A stretch of 64,000 bases of DNA from Vibrio sp. NTOU-M3 (GTDB lineage: Bacteria > Pseudomonadota > Gammaproteobacteria > Enterobacterales > Vibrionaceae), in NCBI RefSeq assembly GCF_040869035.1, contig NZ_CP162100.1, forward strand, positions 2,852,001 to 2,916,000, given 5' to 3'. The translations under genes and the position numbers were made by a program. The notes below the pieces were generated by a model, which was given only the letters and a program-made list of their open reading frames with translations, searched no databases and had not been told where the DNA came from. Below, piece by piece: positions 9,864-22,969 of the stretch (its first letter is position 1; every line of letters begins with the position of its first letter).

Positions 9864-11219
9864 ATGGCAGAGCAAATAGAATTCGATCAAGCTCACCAAG
9901 CCCTGCAAGAAGTTACGGAAGCACTTGAAAATGGTCGCTTCGTCCATGTCCGCCGTCAGTTGCAGGATATGGAGCCAGAAGATATTGCCCACCTGTTAGA
10001 AGCCTCACCACGAAAAAGTCGTGAAGTATTGTGGCAACTGACCGATCCCGAAGACTATGGTGAAATCCTCGATGAATTAAATGAGGATGTGAAAGATGAT
10101 CTGGTGGCTAAAATGGCCCCAGAAACCTTGGCAGAAGCCACAGAAGGGATGGATACGGATGACGTTGCTTACGTCTTACGTAGCCTTCCTGACGACGTCT
10201 CCAGAGAAGTACTCTCACAAATGGATGCCGCCGATCGTCTGCGTGTTGAAACGGCCCTTTCGTATCCAGAAGACACTGCTGGCGGGTTAATGAACACCGA
10301 TGTCATCACTATCCGTGGTGATGTTGATGTTGATGTTGTCTTACGTTATTTACGCATGAGAGGCGAGCTTCCTGAGGCAACCGATGCTCTCTATGTAATT
10401 GATGAAGAAAGTCGCTTGATCGGTGAGCTGCCTTTGACTGCGCTACTGACAACACAACCTGATATTAAAGTCTGCGATGTCATGGAAGATGTGGACGATG
10501 CAATTGAGGTGACCACCAGCGACTCTGACGTAGCAAGCTTGTTTGAGCGTCGAAACTGGGTTTCAGCTCCGGTTATCGATGAAAACCAACAGCTCGTCGG
10601 TCGTATTACCATTGATGATGTGGTTGATGTTATCCGTGAGGACGCAGAACACTCTATGATGAGTATGGCGGGTATGGACGATGATGAAGATACCTTTGCG
10701 CCGGTTGTCAAATCCGCTAGAAAGCGAAGCATTTGGTTAGGGGCGAACGTATTAGCTGCACTGGCAGCTGCATCAGTATCTAACATGTTTGAAGCCACTT
10801 TAGATCAGATGGCTGCAATTGCAGTATTGATGACGATTGTTCCTTCAATGGGCGGAGTTGCAGGCAACCAAACCGTGGCTCTGGTGATCCGTGGCTTAGC
10901 GCTTGGACACATCGGTGATTCCAATAAACGCGAGCTATTGCTAAAAGAAGCCGCGATTGGATTCTTAAATGGTGTCATGTGGGCTCTCATTATTGGTGGC
11001 ATCGTTATCGCTTGGAAAGGTAACTGGATGCTTGGCGGCATTATTGCTGCAGCCATGATGACCAACCTATTGGTCGCTGGTATTGCGGGCGTAACCATCC
11101 CAATTTTACTCAAGAAAATGAATATCGATCCTGCGTTAGCTGGGGGGATGGCTCTCACAACAGTAACAGATGTGATTGGTTTATCCGTCTTTCTCGGATT
11201 AGCCACCATCATGATTTAA
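9864..11219 (+). CDS. mgtE: Magnesium transporter MgtE
   Basis: A 451-aa Mg2+ channel. The N-terminal MgtE domain (about 1-130) is rich in acidic residues, two CBS domains lie at about 130-255, and five membrane helices follow (about 285-451) with the pore segment PSMGGVAGNQT. In characterised homologues the cytoplasmic domains bind Mg2+ and close the pore when Mg2+ is plentiful. A strong ribosome-binding site (AGGGGG) precedes the start. It ends at a terminator shared with metH. Confidence 0.95.
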   Translation: MAEQIEFDQAHQALQEVTEALENGRFVHVRRQLQDMEPEDIAHLLEASPRKSREVLWQLTDPEDYGEILDELNEDVKDDLVAKMAPETLAEATEGMDTDDVAYVLRSLPDDVSREVLSQMDAADRLRVETALSYPEDTAGGLMNTDVITIRGDVDVDVVLRYLRMRGELPEATDALYVIDEESRLIGELPLTALLTTQPDIKVCDVMEDVDDAIEVTTSDSDVASLFERRNWVSAPVIDENQQLVGRITIDDVVDVIREDAEHSMMSMAGMDDDEDTFAPVVKSARKRSIWLGANVLAALAAASVSNMFEATLDQMAAIAVLMTIVPSMGGVAGNQTVALVIRGLALGHIGDSNKRELLLKEAAIGFLNGVMWALIIGGIVIAWKGNWMLGGIIAAAMMTNLLVAGIAGVTIPILLKKMNIDPALAGGMALTTVTDVIGLSVFLGLATIMI

Positions 11220-11237
11220 TCTGTTTAATCAAAACTA

Positions 11238-11265
11238 AAAAGCGCAGCCAGATGGCTGCGCTTTT
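11238..11265. terminator. Bidirectional terminator between mgtE and metH
   Basis: A 12-bp stem (AAAAGCGCAGCC/GGCTGCGCTTTT) with a four-base loop, flanked by A and T runs. It lies between the convergent mgtE and metH stops and can work for both strands. Confidence 0.9.
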
Positions 11266-11281
11266 GGTTTAGGTCGTCTGA

Positions 11282-14200
11282 TTAACCATTAATATTTGGC
11301 CCTAACCACTTCTCTGCTTCAAGCATATCCCAACCTTTACGATCTGCGTAGCTCTCCACTTGATCTTGCTGGATTTGCGCAATAGCAAAATAACGAGAGT
11401 CAGGGTGCGAGAAGTACCAACCCGATACGGATGCACCTGGGTACATCGCATAGCTCGATGTCAGTGACATACCGATACTTTCTTCAACATTCATCAGCTC
11501 CCAAAGCGGTCCTTTTTCAGTATGCTCTGGACATGCTGGATAGCCCGGAGCTGGTCGAATACCTTGGTATTTCTCACGAATCAGTTCTTCATTCGACAGA
11601 GCTTCATCCGCAGCGTAACCCCAAATCTCTTTGCGCACACGCTCATGTAGATACTCAGCAAATGCTTCCGCCAGACGGTCCGCTACCGCTTGGATCATGA
11701 TGGCATTGTAATCATCACCTTGCGCTTTGTATTCGTCAGCAAGTTCGCGTTCACCGACACCGCCGGTTACAGCAAAAGCACCAACCCAATCGAGCTTACC
11801 AGACTCTTTCGGGGCAACATAATCCGACAGGCAGTAGTTGAAGCCTTTTGGTTTCTCCGTCTGCTGGCGCAAGTTATGCAGAACTTTCGCCACTTCTGTA
11901 CGCGATTCGTCGGTGTAGACTTCGATATCATCACCCACGCTTGCTGCAGGGAACAGACCACACATGCCGCGCGCTTTGAGTAACCCTTCACGCTCAACAC
12001 GATCTAGTAGTTCGTTAGCATCTTTGTACAGGCGTTGAGCCTCTTCACCCACTTCTTCATGGTCAAAGATTGTTGGATACTTGCCGACTAACGACCAAGT
12101 CATAAAGAAAGGCGTCCAGTCGATATAATTGCGTAGTGTAGCGATATCAAAATCATCAAAGATATGGATGCCCGGTTTCACAGGTGCAGGAGGCGTATAC
12201 GTATCCCAATCAATCGCGACTTTGTTCGCTCGTGCTTCTTCTAAAGTAACAGGCTTAGTGCGCGGCTTCTTGCGGTTATGCTGATCACGCACGCGCTCAT
12301 AGTCCGCATCCACTTTTTCAACAAAGCCAGGGCGAAGTTCGTCTGAAAGTAATGATGTACATACACCAACCGCACGAGAAGCGTTATTGACGTAAACCAC
12401 TGGATGTTTGTAGTTCTGCTCAATCTTCACCGCCGTGTGCGCTTTGGATGTTGTTGCACCACCAATCAGAAGCGGAAGATCGAAATCAAGACGCTCCATT
12501 TCTTTGGCTACATGCACCATTTCATCGAGAGACGGAGTAATCAAACCAGAAAGACCAATGATATCGACGTTTTCTTCTTTGGCTACCTTGAGGATCTTCT
12601 CACATGGCACCATTACGCCAAGATCGATGATCTCGTAGTTGTTACATTGCAGAACCACGCCAACAATGTTCTTACCGATATCGTGAACGTCGCCTTTTAC
12701 CGTCGCCAACAAAATCTTACCGTTGGAAGATCCCACTTGTTTCTCTTTATTAATGAAAGGCTCTAAATGCGCTACCGCCTGCTTCATAACACGCGCTGAT
12801 TTCACTACCTGAGGAAGGAACATCTTACCTTCACCAAATAGATCTCCCACCACATTCATACCGTCCATCAACGGACCTTCGATTACTTCCAGTGGTTTGG
12901 ATGCATTAAGGCGAGCTTCTTCGGTATCTTCAACGATGAATTCAGTAATGCCTTTAACCAACGCATGCTCTAGACGTTTTTCTACCGCCCAAGTACGCCA
13001 CTCTAATGCAGAAGCATCTTCTTCTTTGCCGACACCCTTTCCAGCGTATTCTGCTGCGATATCAAGCAGTCGCTCAGTCGAATCATCACGGCGGTTAAGA
13101 ACCACGTCTTCTACCGCCTCACGCAGCTTATCAGGAACGTTATCGTAAATTTCTAACTGACCTGCGTTCACAATACCCATGTCCATACCATTTTTAAAAC
13201 AGTGGTATAGGAACACCGCATGAATCGCTTCACGAACGTAGTTATTGCCGCGAAATGAGAAGGAAACGTTAGATACACCACCGGAGATCATCGCATGCGG
13301 TAAGTCGCGCTTAATATCGGCAACCGCTTCGATGAAATCCACGGCGTAGTTATTGTGCTCTTCGATACCCGTCGCAACCGCAAAGATGTTCGGGTCAAAG
13401 ATGATGTCTTCTGGTGGGAAACCGACTTCATCAACCAAGATACGATAAGCGTTAGTACAGATTTCTAACTTACGCTCACGTGTTTCTGCCTGACCAACTT
13501 CGTCAAACGCCATAACGATAACTGCAGCACCATAGCGACGAATCAGTTTTGCTTGCTCAACAAACTTCTCTTTACCTTCTTTCAAAGAGATGGAGTTTAC
13601 GATGCCCTTGCCCTGAATACACTTAAGCCCCGCCTCGATGACCTCCCATTTAGAAGAGTCGACCATGATAGGCACTTTGGATATCTCAGGCTCAGAGGCA
13701 CATAGGTTTAGGAAACGAACCATACAGGCTTCTGCATCCAACATGCCTTCATCCATGTTGATGTCGATGATCTGAGCGCCGTTCTCAACTTGCTGACGAG
13801 CAACTTCCAGCGCTTCATCGTAGAGCTCTTCTTTGATCAGACGCTTAAATCGAGCAGAACCAGTTACGTTAGTGCGCTCACCCACGTTGATAAACAACGT
13901 CTCTTTTTCAATCGTAAGAGGCTCAAGACCGGATAAACGACACGCAACCGCAAGCTCAGGCAAATCACGAGGTTTCACACCTTCAACGGCCATTGCCATA
14001 TGACGAATATGCTCTGGCGTGGTACCACAACAACCACCAATTAGGTTGAGGAAACCACTCTCCGCCCACTCTTTAACGTGTTCCGCCATATCTTCTGGCG
14101 AAAGGTCATATTCACCAAAAGCATTCGGCAGACCCGCATTTGGGTGAGTAGAAACAAAAGATTCCGAAATACGAGAAAGCTCTTCTACGTACGGGCGCAG

Positions 14201-14962
14201 TTCGTCAGGACCAAGCGCACAGTTCAAACCAAATGAAATCGGGTTAACGTGACGAAGAGAGTTATAGAAGGCTTCCGTAGTTTGACCTGAGAGGGTGCGT
14301 CCAGAAGCATCGGTAATAGTACCGGAGATCATAACTGGCAATTCGATACCTAATTCTTCGAAGACGCTATCAACCGCGAAGGCACAAGCTTTCGCGTTAA
14401 GCGTATCGAAGATGGTCTCGATAAGAATAAGATCAGAGCCACCTTTGATCAGCGCTCGAGTGGATTCTGAATAAGCTTCAACAAGCTCATCGAAGCTGAC
14501 GTTACGATAGCCCGGATCGTTTACATCAGGGGAGATAGAACAAGTACGGTTTGTTGGACCAAGCACACCCGCGACATAACGTGGGCGCTCTGGCGTTTTT
14601 GCCGTCCACTCATCAGCGGCTTCACGCGCAAGCTTTGCAGCGGAAAAGTTGATTTCCTCACTCAGGCTTTCCATCTCATAGTCAGCCATCGCAATCGTCG
14701 TCGCGTTAAAGGTGTTGGTTTCAAGAATATCAGCGCCTGCTTCTAAGTAAGCGCTGTGAATTTCCTTAATCAATTGAGGCTGAGTGAGCACCAACAAATC
14801 GTTGTTGCCTTTTAGATCACAATGCCAATCCGCAAAGCGCTCTCCTCGATAGTCTTGCTCTTCAAGTTTATATCCCTGAATCATGGTGCCCATACCACCA
14901 TCGATCAGCAAAATACGTTGCTTTAATTGAGCTTCAATCTGTTGTCTTACATTACTTCCCAC
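11282..14962 (-). CDS. metH: Cobalamin-dependent methionine synthase MetH
   Basis: A 1226-aa enzyme, one residue shorter than E. coli MetH. Domains in order: homocysteine-binding (about 1-330, zinc site [10 protein letters not shown]), methyltetrahydrofolate-binding (about 355-615), B12 cap and B12-binding (about 650-895, axial-ligand motif [11 protein letters not shown] near 758) and the C-terminal reactivation domain binding S-adenosylmethionine. It transfers a methyl group from methyltetrahydrofolate to homocysteine. A MetJ operator lies upstream and a terminator downstream. All key motifs are intact. Confidence 0.97.
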   Translation of the reverse strand: MGSNVRQQIEAQLKQRILLIDGGMGTMIQGYKLEEQDYRGERFADWHCDLKGNNDLLVLTQPQLIKEIHSAYLEAGADILETNTFNATTIAMADYEMESLSEEINFSAAKLAREAADEWTAKTPERPRYVAGVLGPTNRTCSISPDVNDPGYRNVSFDELVEAYSESTRALIKGGSDLILIETIFDTLNAKACAFAVDSVFEELGIELPVMISGTITDASGRTLSGQTTEAFYNSLRHVNPISFGLNCALGPDELRPYVEELSRISESFVSTHPNAGLPNAFGEYDLSPEDMAEHVKEWAESGFLNLIGGCCGTTPEHIRHMAMAVEGVKPRDLPELAVACRLSGLEPLTIEKETLFINVGERTNVTGSARFKRLIKEELYDEALEVARQQVENGAQIIDINMDEGMLDAEACMVRFLNLCASEPEISKVPIMVDSSKWEVIEAGLKCIQGKGIVNSISLKEGKEKFVEQAKLIRRYGAAVIVMAFDEVGQAETRERKLEICTNAYRILVDEVGFPPEDIIFDPNIFAVATGIEEHNNYAVDFIEAVADIKRDLPHAMISGGVSNVSFSFRGNNYVREAIHAVFLYHCFKNGMDMGIVNAGQLEIYDNVPDKLREAVEDVVLNRRDDSTERLLDIAAEYAGKGVGKEEDASALEWRTWAVEKRLEHALVKGITEFIVEDTEEARLNASKPLEVIEGPLMDGMNVVGDLFGEGKMFLPQVVKSARVMKQAVAHLEPFINKEKQVGSSNGKILLATVKGDVHDIGKNIVGVVLQCNNYEIIDLGVMVPCEKILKVAKEENVDIIGLSGLITPSLDEMVHVAKEMERLDFDLPLLIGGATTSKAHTAVKIEQNYKHPVVYVNNASRAVGVCTSLLSDELRPGFVEKVDADYERVRDQHNRKKPRTKPVTLEEARANKVAIDWDTYTPPAPVKPGIHIFDDFDIATLRNYIDWTPFFMTWSLVGKYPTIFDHEEVGEEAQRLYKDANELLDRVEREGLLKARGMCGLFPAASVGDDIEVYTDESRTEVAKVLHNLRQQTEKPKGFNYCLSDYVAPKESGKLDWVGAFAVTGGVGERELADEYKAQGDDYNAIMIQAVADRLAEAFAEYLHERVRKEIWGYAADEALSNEELIREKYQGIRPAPGYPACPEHTEKGPLWELMNVEESIGMSLTSSYAMYPGASVSGWYFSHPDSRYFAIAQIQQDQVESYADRKGWDMLEAEKWLGPNING

Positions 14963-15012
14963 AGTACAGCCTCATTCCTTTAGTTATCTCTCCATCCTAT
15001 CATACAAACTAA

Positions 15013-15028
15013 AGGAGTCTAGACGTCT
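15013..15028. promoter_or_regulatory. MetJ operator (two met boxes) upstream of metH
   Basis: Two adjacent 8-bp met boxes: AGGAGTCT (6/8 match) and AGACGTCT (perfect). MetJ with S-adenosylmethionine binds tandem AGACGTCT boxes. The site lies 51 bp before the metH ATG and about 120 bp before the divergent antiporter gene, so metH is the probable target. Confidence 0.8.
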
Positions 15029-15144
15029 AAAACATTAATATTCTCACTCCTGTTTGCTTGTAAAATAATAACCAAAAAGTGTTTGCTATTTAGTCATCAT
15101 AGGCAGAGAATTCCATTCACATTTTGTTACATCCAGAGAAACAC

Positions 15145-16419
15145 ATGTCGGTCTATTATACCCTTTGCTTTCTATCGGCTGCTGCAATGTTGATTGCTTT
15201 TGTAAACAGTAAGATAGGTAAAATGCAGACAACCATCGCAATAACAGCGGGCTCGATGGTTCTGTCACTATTAATTCTAGTTGCTGGTCAAAATGATTGG
15301 TTTCAGTTAACTGAAATCGCCACGCAAACAGTTTCTAGTATTAATTTCGAAGACTTTTTGCTTAAAGGGATATTAGGCTTCCTTTTGTTTGCTGGAGGAT
15401 TGGGGATCAAACTACCCAACCTGAAAGATCAAAAATGGGAAATCACGGTATTGGCATTAGGTGCAACGTTATTTTCAACCTTTTTTATTGGTTTTGTTCT
15501 CTATGGATTCTGCCAAATCATTGGAGTCAATTTTGACTTAGTATACTGCTTATTGTTTGGTGCACTGATCTCGCCAACCGACCCAATAGCGGTGCTTGCT
15601 ATCGTAAAAAAACTCAATGCACCAAGACGTATCTCGACACAAATTGAAGGTGAGTCATTATTCAATGACGGCTTCGGTCTCGTCATTTTTGTTACTTTAT
15701 TTACGATTGCTTTTGGAAACGAAGCGCCAACAGTGGGTAGCGTTACGATGCTGTTTGCTCAGGAAGCCCTTGGTGGTATCGTTTATGGCTTTGTATTAGG
15801 ACTCGTTTTCCATTACCTAATCAGCGCAACTGATGATCACTCGATGGAGCTTCTTCTTACCATTGGCATTCCAACCGCTGGATATGCATTTGCAGAGTAT
15901 CTTCACGTATCTGGTCCTCTAGCCATGGTGGTATCAGGTATCATGATTGGCAACTGGACGCGTTTCATTGGCTTTTCCAAAGAGAGTGAAGATCACCTCG
16001 ATCATTTCTGGGAACTGGTCGATGAATTTTTGAATGGCGTGCTTTTCTTATTGATTGGTATGTCTATGCTGCTGTTTGAATTTCACAAAGAAGATTGGAT
16101 TTTAATGGCATTTGCAGTCCCGCTTGTTCTGTCAGCTCGATACCTAAGTGTTTTCTTATCCTATATCGGTTTTAAACGTTTTCGTAGTTATAACCCTTGG
16201 TCAGTCAAGATCTTAACTTGGGGTGGCTTACGGGGCGGATTGGCATTGGCAATGGCATTATCCATTCCTTCAGGCATTTGGGTTATCCCTGATAAGCTTA
16301 TTGATGTAAAAGAAATTGTATTGGTAATGACCTATGCTGTCGTTGTTTTTTCTATTTTGATTCAAGGCTCAACGATTACGCCAATGATTGAAAAAGCGAA
16401 AAACGCAGAGAAAGAGTAA
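15145..16419 (+). CDS. Sodium/proton antiporter, NhaP-type (CPA1 family)
   Basis: A 424-aa inner-membrane protein with about 12 helices. Family motifs include the acidic pair in GESLFNDGFGLV (about residues 170-181), SPTDPIAV and GGLRGGLALAMAL. It should exchange Na+ or K+ for H+; the ion cannot be told from sequence. The ATG at 15145 is preferred over a TTG at 15124, which would add seven residues. It is divergent from metH. The C-terminus is short, without a long cytoplasmic regulatory domain. Confidence 0.88.
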   Translation: MSVYYTLCFLSAAAMLIAFVNSKIGKMQTTIAITAGSMVLSLLILVAGQNDWFQLTEIATQTVSSINFEDFLLKGILGFLLFAGGLGIKLPNLKDQKWEITVLALGATLFSTFFIGFVLYGFCQIIGVNFDLVYCLLFGALISPTDPIAVLAIVKKLNAPRRISTQIEGESLFNDGFGLVIFVTLFTIAFGNEAPTVGSVTMLFAQEALGGIVYGFVLGLVFHYLISATDDHSMELLLTIGIPTAGYAFAEYLHVSGPLAMVVSGIMIGNWTRFIGFSKESEDHLDHFWELVDEFLNGVLFLLIGMSMLLFEFHKEDWILMAFAVPLVLSARYLSVFLSYIGFKRFRSYNPWSVKILTWGGLRGGLALAMALSIPSGIWVIPDKLIDVKEIVLVMTYAVVVFSILIQGSTITPMIEKAKNAEKE

Positions 16420-16429
16420 CTCATCGAAT

Positions 16430-16451
16430 AAGGGCCACGAGTGTGGCCCTT
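16430..16451. terminator. Probable hairpin between convergent antiporter and cyclase genes
   Basis: A 9-bp perfect stem AAGGGCCAC/GTGGCCCTT with a GAGT loop. The T-tract is poor on both strands, so it may end transcription only weakly. It overlaps the cyclase stop codon. Confidence 0.5.
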
Positions 16452-17877
16452 AATGGTTATGAACGATGCGATTCCGCCCATTTTTCTTCGCACAATAAAG
16501 AAATCCATCAACCTGTTTCATTACTTCATCAAATGGCGTCGATAAGTCTGCATAGGGAATGGTTGTCATACCTATACTCACAGTGATTTTCAGAACCTTT
16601 TCTTCATGACGGACTGCCATCGCTTCAATGTCTTTTCTAAGTCGCTCAGCGATATCGTAACCTAGATTTTTATCTGTATTCGGTAAGACCAAGGCAAATT
16701 CCTCACCACCCAATCGACCGAGAATATCCATATCTCGCGTGGACTGTTGTAAATGGCTAACCAACGCGATCAAAACCTCATCTCCAGCCGCATGACCAAA
16801 ACTATCATTCACTTGCTTAAAGAAATCAATATCAATAAGCATGACCGTTAAAGGTGTTCGCCAGCGCTGACAAGTATGAACCGCTCTTTCAGTCTGGGTT
16901 AAGAAACTTCTTCGATTAAAAGCTCCTGTTAAAGGATCGGTTTCAGCAAGGTTTTTGAGTTTCTTTTCGAGCTGCTTACGTTCACTGATATCTGTCATCG
17001 ACATGATAATAAGGTGTTGTTGCTGAAAAAGTAATTTACTGAATGCCATCTCAATTTGGCAAACTCTCTTATCAGGCAATCTCAGCATAAGATCGCAACG
17101 AGTTATACCTGCTCCCTTAGGAAGATCAATGACCATGTTAAGATTAGACTCAAATACCTCCCGCATCTCTTCAGCAATATAACGAATCGGCTCACTATTA
17201 ACGATATCTTCTTTTTCTCTTCCCAGAAGCTGACAGGTAAAATCATTAATCATGATCACTTTTAACGAAGAGCTACAAATTAAAATCCCAATCGGAGCTG
17301 AGTTAATAAGTTCTTGTAACTGCTTTACTGAACGCTTGGATTGATCGAGTCGTTGCTGCTGCAACTCTTCAATTTTTTTACGTAAATAAATGTCTTGTAG
17401 TACGAGTAGCCAACGATTTTGGCTCACATTTGTCAAACGAGCTCTAACCAAATAATCGATTCCCAAACTATGGATATTCAGGTCTCCAGATCGGTTCATA
17501 CAGTTTTGATAATCCGCCAAAAAAGTTTGCAGCTCAGGTGATGATTGAACACAGTCTAAGTCATCAAGTTGGGTATAGTTTTCTTCAGCAGTCAAAATGG
17601 GAGGTTCAAAATTTCCAGAACGGATATCTTTTACTACCCCTTGCCTATCAATCCACAAACTCATATCCGGCAAGGAATCGAGAATCAAGTTAAGAGTATT
17701 ATTCCTTTGCGTTAATTCCGCACAGCTTAGATCTAAAGAACGTTCAGTGATCATCAATTGTTCAGAGAGCGATTGATAGCCTGAATCAACAATCTCAATT
17801 AGCTTATGTAAATTCGGGTCATCAGGAACACCATCAGCAAAGACTTTTTTAAGTTGTCGTTGTAATAGTCTATGCAT
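16450..17877 (-). CDS. PAS-domain diguanylate cyclase (GGDEF)
   Basis: A 475-aa protein with no membrane segment or signal peptide. The N-terminal half has a coiled region and PAS-like segments (about 60-170 and 190-305). The C-terminal GGDEF domain (about 315-475) has the active-site motif GGEEF at 390-394. The inhibitory I-site RDMD precedes it by five residues, so both catalysis and product inhibition look intact. It should make c-di-GMP from GTP. It starts 3 bp after the FIST gene, so the two are cotranscribed and probably work together. The signal sensed by the PAS region is unknown. Confidence 0.92.
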   Translation of the reverse strand: MHRLLQRQLKKVFADGVPDDPNLHKLIEIVDSGYQSLSEQLMITERSLDLSCAELTQRNNTLNLILDSLPDMSLWIDRQGVVKDIRSGNFEPPILTAEENYTQLDDLDCVQSSPELQTFLADYQNCMNRSGDLNIHSLGIDYLVRARLTNVSQNRWLLVLQDIYLRKKIEELQQQRLDQSKRSVKQLQELINSAPIGILICSSSLKVIMINDFTCQLLGREKEDIVNSEPIRYIAEEMREVFESNLNMVIDLPKGAGITRCDLMLRLPDKRVCQIEMAFSKLLFQQQHLIIMSMTDISERKQLEKKLKNLAETDPLTGAFNRRSFLTQTERAVHTCQRWRTPLTVMLIDIDFFKQVNDSFGHAAGDEVLIALVSHLQQSTRDMDILGRLGGEEFALVLPNTDKNLGYDIAERLRKDIEAMAVRHEEKVLKITVSIGMTTIPYADLSTPFDEVMKQVDGFLYCAKKNGRNRIVHNH

Positions 17878-17880
17878 CCA

Positions 17881-19011
17881 TTAATCTTCCGAGAAAGCCG
17901 TTATCGTCATGGTCTGATTGTGAAGCTCTGAAGAAGATTGTTGATCAAATGGTGCGATCTCTCCATAGGAATAAAAGCCACATAATAGTGTATTACCTCC
18001 TAGTTCAGCTTTCACCGCCTCGACCTCATCATCAGCTAATTGCTTTAATAAGATCTTTCGCCCGACACAACTGATCAGAATGGCAACGTCAGGAGAATCG
18101 TCAATATAACGCCGGCATACTTCCGCAGCCTCTTGCGCACCATCAATCAAAGAATCAACATTAGCTCTCATTAATCTGGCAGTTACCCCCCTTGGTATAT
18201 TGCCCGCAAAAGTGATTGTTCCATCATCTTCATTAATGCCAAGCAACGTTCTAACAATTTGAGTACTTTTTTGTGGATCGGTGATCTCTAAAGGAAAACG
18301 CAAACCACTGGCTGGTAACTCTCCAGCTAACTCACCGAGATAGCTTCGATAGATGGATAATGCGCTATCCTCATCTAACTCGTATAAAACATTATGCTCT
18401 GAGCGAGTGACCCGTCTTTCCATTCCAAAGGCGCACCAACCTCCACGTGACCCGTAGCTCACATTGAGAGCCTCCCCATATAGGCCAATAGCAACAACTA
18501 ATCCCGCTTGTGATTCAAACCCAGCATACACCGTTGTTTCTTGAAAACGCTCTCCATCTCCTGCCAAGCCACCTGTTACTTTTACAGCATCGGGTAAAAT
18601 AGATTGAAAACCTTCTAGTAAGTAACCACCATTAACTTCCATACCATCACTAAGCAAAAAGACATGGCGTAATTTAGGAAGCTGCATTAATTCTTCAGCT
18701 ACTACCTGACCCAGTTTATAGCTATCACCATCACAGCTATTGATTGAGGCGCTTACTCGCTTGATTTGTGATTTTTCGAAATAGATGACGGTAGCAATTA
18801 ACGCGTTATCAAGAACAGCTCGGTCACTAATCTCTCCAGATGTCGTACAACCAACAAATTGTGAGTTCGGTAATAGGGAATGCAGCGCATTAAAAGCCTC
18901 TGATACATAACTACCAAACAATAAGACAAGGGTAGATGGACCATCTAAACGAGAAGCTGATTCTGAGTTTTTCCACTCACCTTTGTTCCAAATAAGTTGC
19001 AACGTTTTCAT
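17881..19011 (-). CDS. FIST-domain sensor protein
   Basis: A 376-aa soluble protein with a FIST N domain (about 25-205) and a FIST C domain (about 215-355). FIST domains sense small ligands; some, the NosP family, bind haem and sense nitric oxide and are often encoded beside histidine kinases or c-di-GMP enzymes. Here it is the first gene of a two-gene unit with a diguanylate cyclase. I infer it is the input partner of that cyclase. Whether it binds haem is not decided by the sequence. Confidence 0.85.
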   Translation of the reverse strand: MKTLQLIWNKGEWKNSESASRLDGPSTLVLLFGSYVSEAFNALHSLLPNSQFVGCTTSGEISDRAVLDNALIATVIYFEKSQIKRVSASINSCDGDSYKLGQVVAEELMQLPKLRHVFLLSDGMEVNGGYLLEGFQSILPDAVKVTGGLAGDGERFQETTVYAGFESQAGLVVAIGLYGEALNVSYGSRGGWCAFGMERRVTRSEHNVLYELDEDSALSIYRSYLGELAGELPASGLRFPLEITDPQKSTQIVRTLLGINEDDGTITFAGNIPRGVTARLMRANVDSLIDGAQEAAEVCRRYIDDSPDVAILISCVGRKILLKQLADDEVEAVKAELGGNTLLCGFYSYGEIAPFDQQSSSELHNQTMTITAFSED

Positions 19012-19216
19012 GCAGCCTCCACCAACAAACCTATAAATTAAAGTTAGTTTGTTTTAGCGAGCATTCAAGCAAGAGTAACCTAAGCCTAAGATCTAATTCA
19101 GTCTTTATTACACAGCTTGGCCTAGATGTAGCTTTGAAGCTAAACGCTCTTAAACCAAAATATTTAACATAGCATTCCTCTTGCGAGGTTTATTATCTAA
19201 GAAGGAAATTGAGATG
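19012..19216. other. Intergenic, upstream of the FIST gene
   Basis: About 205 bp between the FIST start and the distal copy of the rRNA-operon terminator. It should hold the FIST-cyclase promoter. No RNA gene or coding frame was recognised. Confidence 0.4.
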
Positions 19217-19228
19217 CCTAAAATGATA

Positions 19229-19252
19229 AAACCCATTACGAAGACTGGGTTT
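19229..19252 (-). terminator. Second, degenerate copy of the rRNA-operon terminator
   Basis: This repeats the terminator at 19339-19362 with changes on one arm: outer stem AAACCCA/TGGGTTT and the shared centre CGAAGAC. The flanks are also alike (CCTAAAA before, CTAAATAA after), so a segment of about 50 bp at 19217-19260 is a diverged direct copy of 19328-19370. It would back up the main terminator. Confidence 0.6.
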
Positions 19253-19338
19253 CTAAATAAATAGAGGAAGGGGGCAGAACGCTTACGCTCAAGACGCATC
19301 ATTCCCTAAAAAGAAAAATCGATACACCTAAAACGACA

Positions 19339-19362
19339 AAACCCAGTCCGAAGACTGGGTTT
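19339..19362 (-). terminator. Terminator of the rRNA operon, after tRNA-Asp
   Basis: A perfect 10-bp stem AAACCCAGTC/GACTGGGTTT with a UUCG tetraloop as read on the minus strand. It is 10 bp downstream of the tRNA-Asp 3' end and is followed by a T-rich stretch. Confidence 0.88.
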
Positions 19363-19372
19363 CTAAATAAAG

Positions 19373-19449
19373 TGGCGGAGCGGACGGGACTCGAACCCGC
19401 GACCCCCGGCGTGACAGGCCGGTATTCTAACCAACTGAACTACCGCTCC
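19373..19449 (-). tRNA. tRNA-Asp (GTC)
   Basis: A 77-nt cloverleaf with encoded CCA end. The acceptor stem pairs GGAGCGG with CCGCTCC, the anticodon loop is CTGTCAC (anticodon GTC) and the T loop is GGTTCGAGTCC. It is the distal tRNA of the rRNA operon, about 30 bp after 5S. Confidence 0.97.
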
Positions 19450-19480
19450 GCACTGGTTAGACTTAAAGTCTAAATTTAAA

Positions 19481-19599
19481 GCCTGGCGATGTCCTACTCT
19501 CACATGGGGAAGCCCCACACTACCATCGGCGCTAATTCGTTTCACTTCTGAGTTCGGAATGGAAATCAGGTGGGTCCAAATCGCTATGGTCGCCAAGCA
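19481..19599 (-). rRNA. rrf: 5S ribosomal RNA
   Basis: About 119 nt on the minus strand, opening TGCTTGGCGACCATAGCG and closing with the complementary TCGCCAGGC. The internal CCGAACTCAGAAGTGAAAC loop is characteristic of bacterial 5S. It lies between 23S and tRNA-Asp. Ends are accurate to a few bases. Confidence 0.95.
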
Positions 19600-19760
19600 A
19601 AATTTTGTCTGGAACAAAATTTAACGCACTTCAGTGCGGCCCGAAGGGTTAACTACATGGATGTAGTTAATAAATTCAATTCCTAAATTCGGAAAGCTGT
19701 TTTCGTTCTTAACACATTCAATATTCTTGTATTGAGTCCATCAAAACCCCTTGGGTGTTG

Positions 19761-22651
<2,891 letters not shown>

Positions 22652-22969
22652 ATACAACCCGAAGGAGTTTCGAATTGATGTTAAACAACCAAAGTTGTCT
22701 GCAATTTTTATACATGATGCAGACTCGATTTTGCCGGACTCAAATTCCAAGAACACTTGAATGTGTTATTTTGGTGTTTGTCATAAAGACAAACATTGAG
22801 AACTTTACAATCAACAATAAATTGTTGATTTGTCAGCTTTCCAAATTGTTAAAGAGCTATGTTTTCCGAAGAAATACATTTTCTAAAGATTCTTAGACGG
22901 TCGAAAACTCCAACCACGTACGTTTTACTGAAGTGGTTTGGAAATCCTAATCCAAAAACATTTAGAGAA
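22652..22969 (-). other. Spacer between tRNA-Val and 23S rRNA
   Basis: 318 bp of transcribed spacer. It holds the 23S side of the processing stem and a boxA antitermination element at 22847-22858. No further tRNA is present. The rest is AT-rich with short inverted repeats (CAACAATAAATTGTTG at 22812-22827). Confidence 0.7.
22847..22858 (-). promoter_or_regulatory. boxA antitermination site in the 16S-23S spacer
   Basis: AGCTCTTTAACA on the minus strand, the boxA sequence recognised by NusB-NusE for rRNA antitermination. It lies about 195 bp before the 23S 5' end. Confidence 0.75.

Noticed and set aside
10391-11212. Two 135-codon minus-strand frames in mgtE
   Set aside because: Serine-rich shadow frames antisense to a conserved transporter.
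12404-12766. 120-codon plus-strand frame inside metH
   Set aside because: Antisense shadow of a well-conserved enzyme; no start signal or recognisable product.
19363-19617. Open frames over the tRNA-Asp/5S region
   Set aside because: They are chance frames over structural RNA genes, without ribosome-binding sites.
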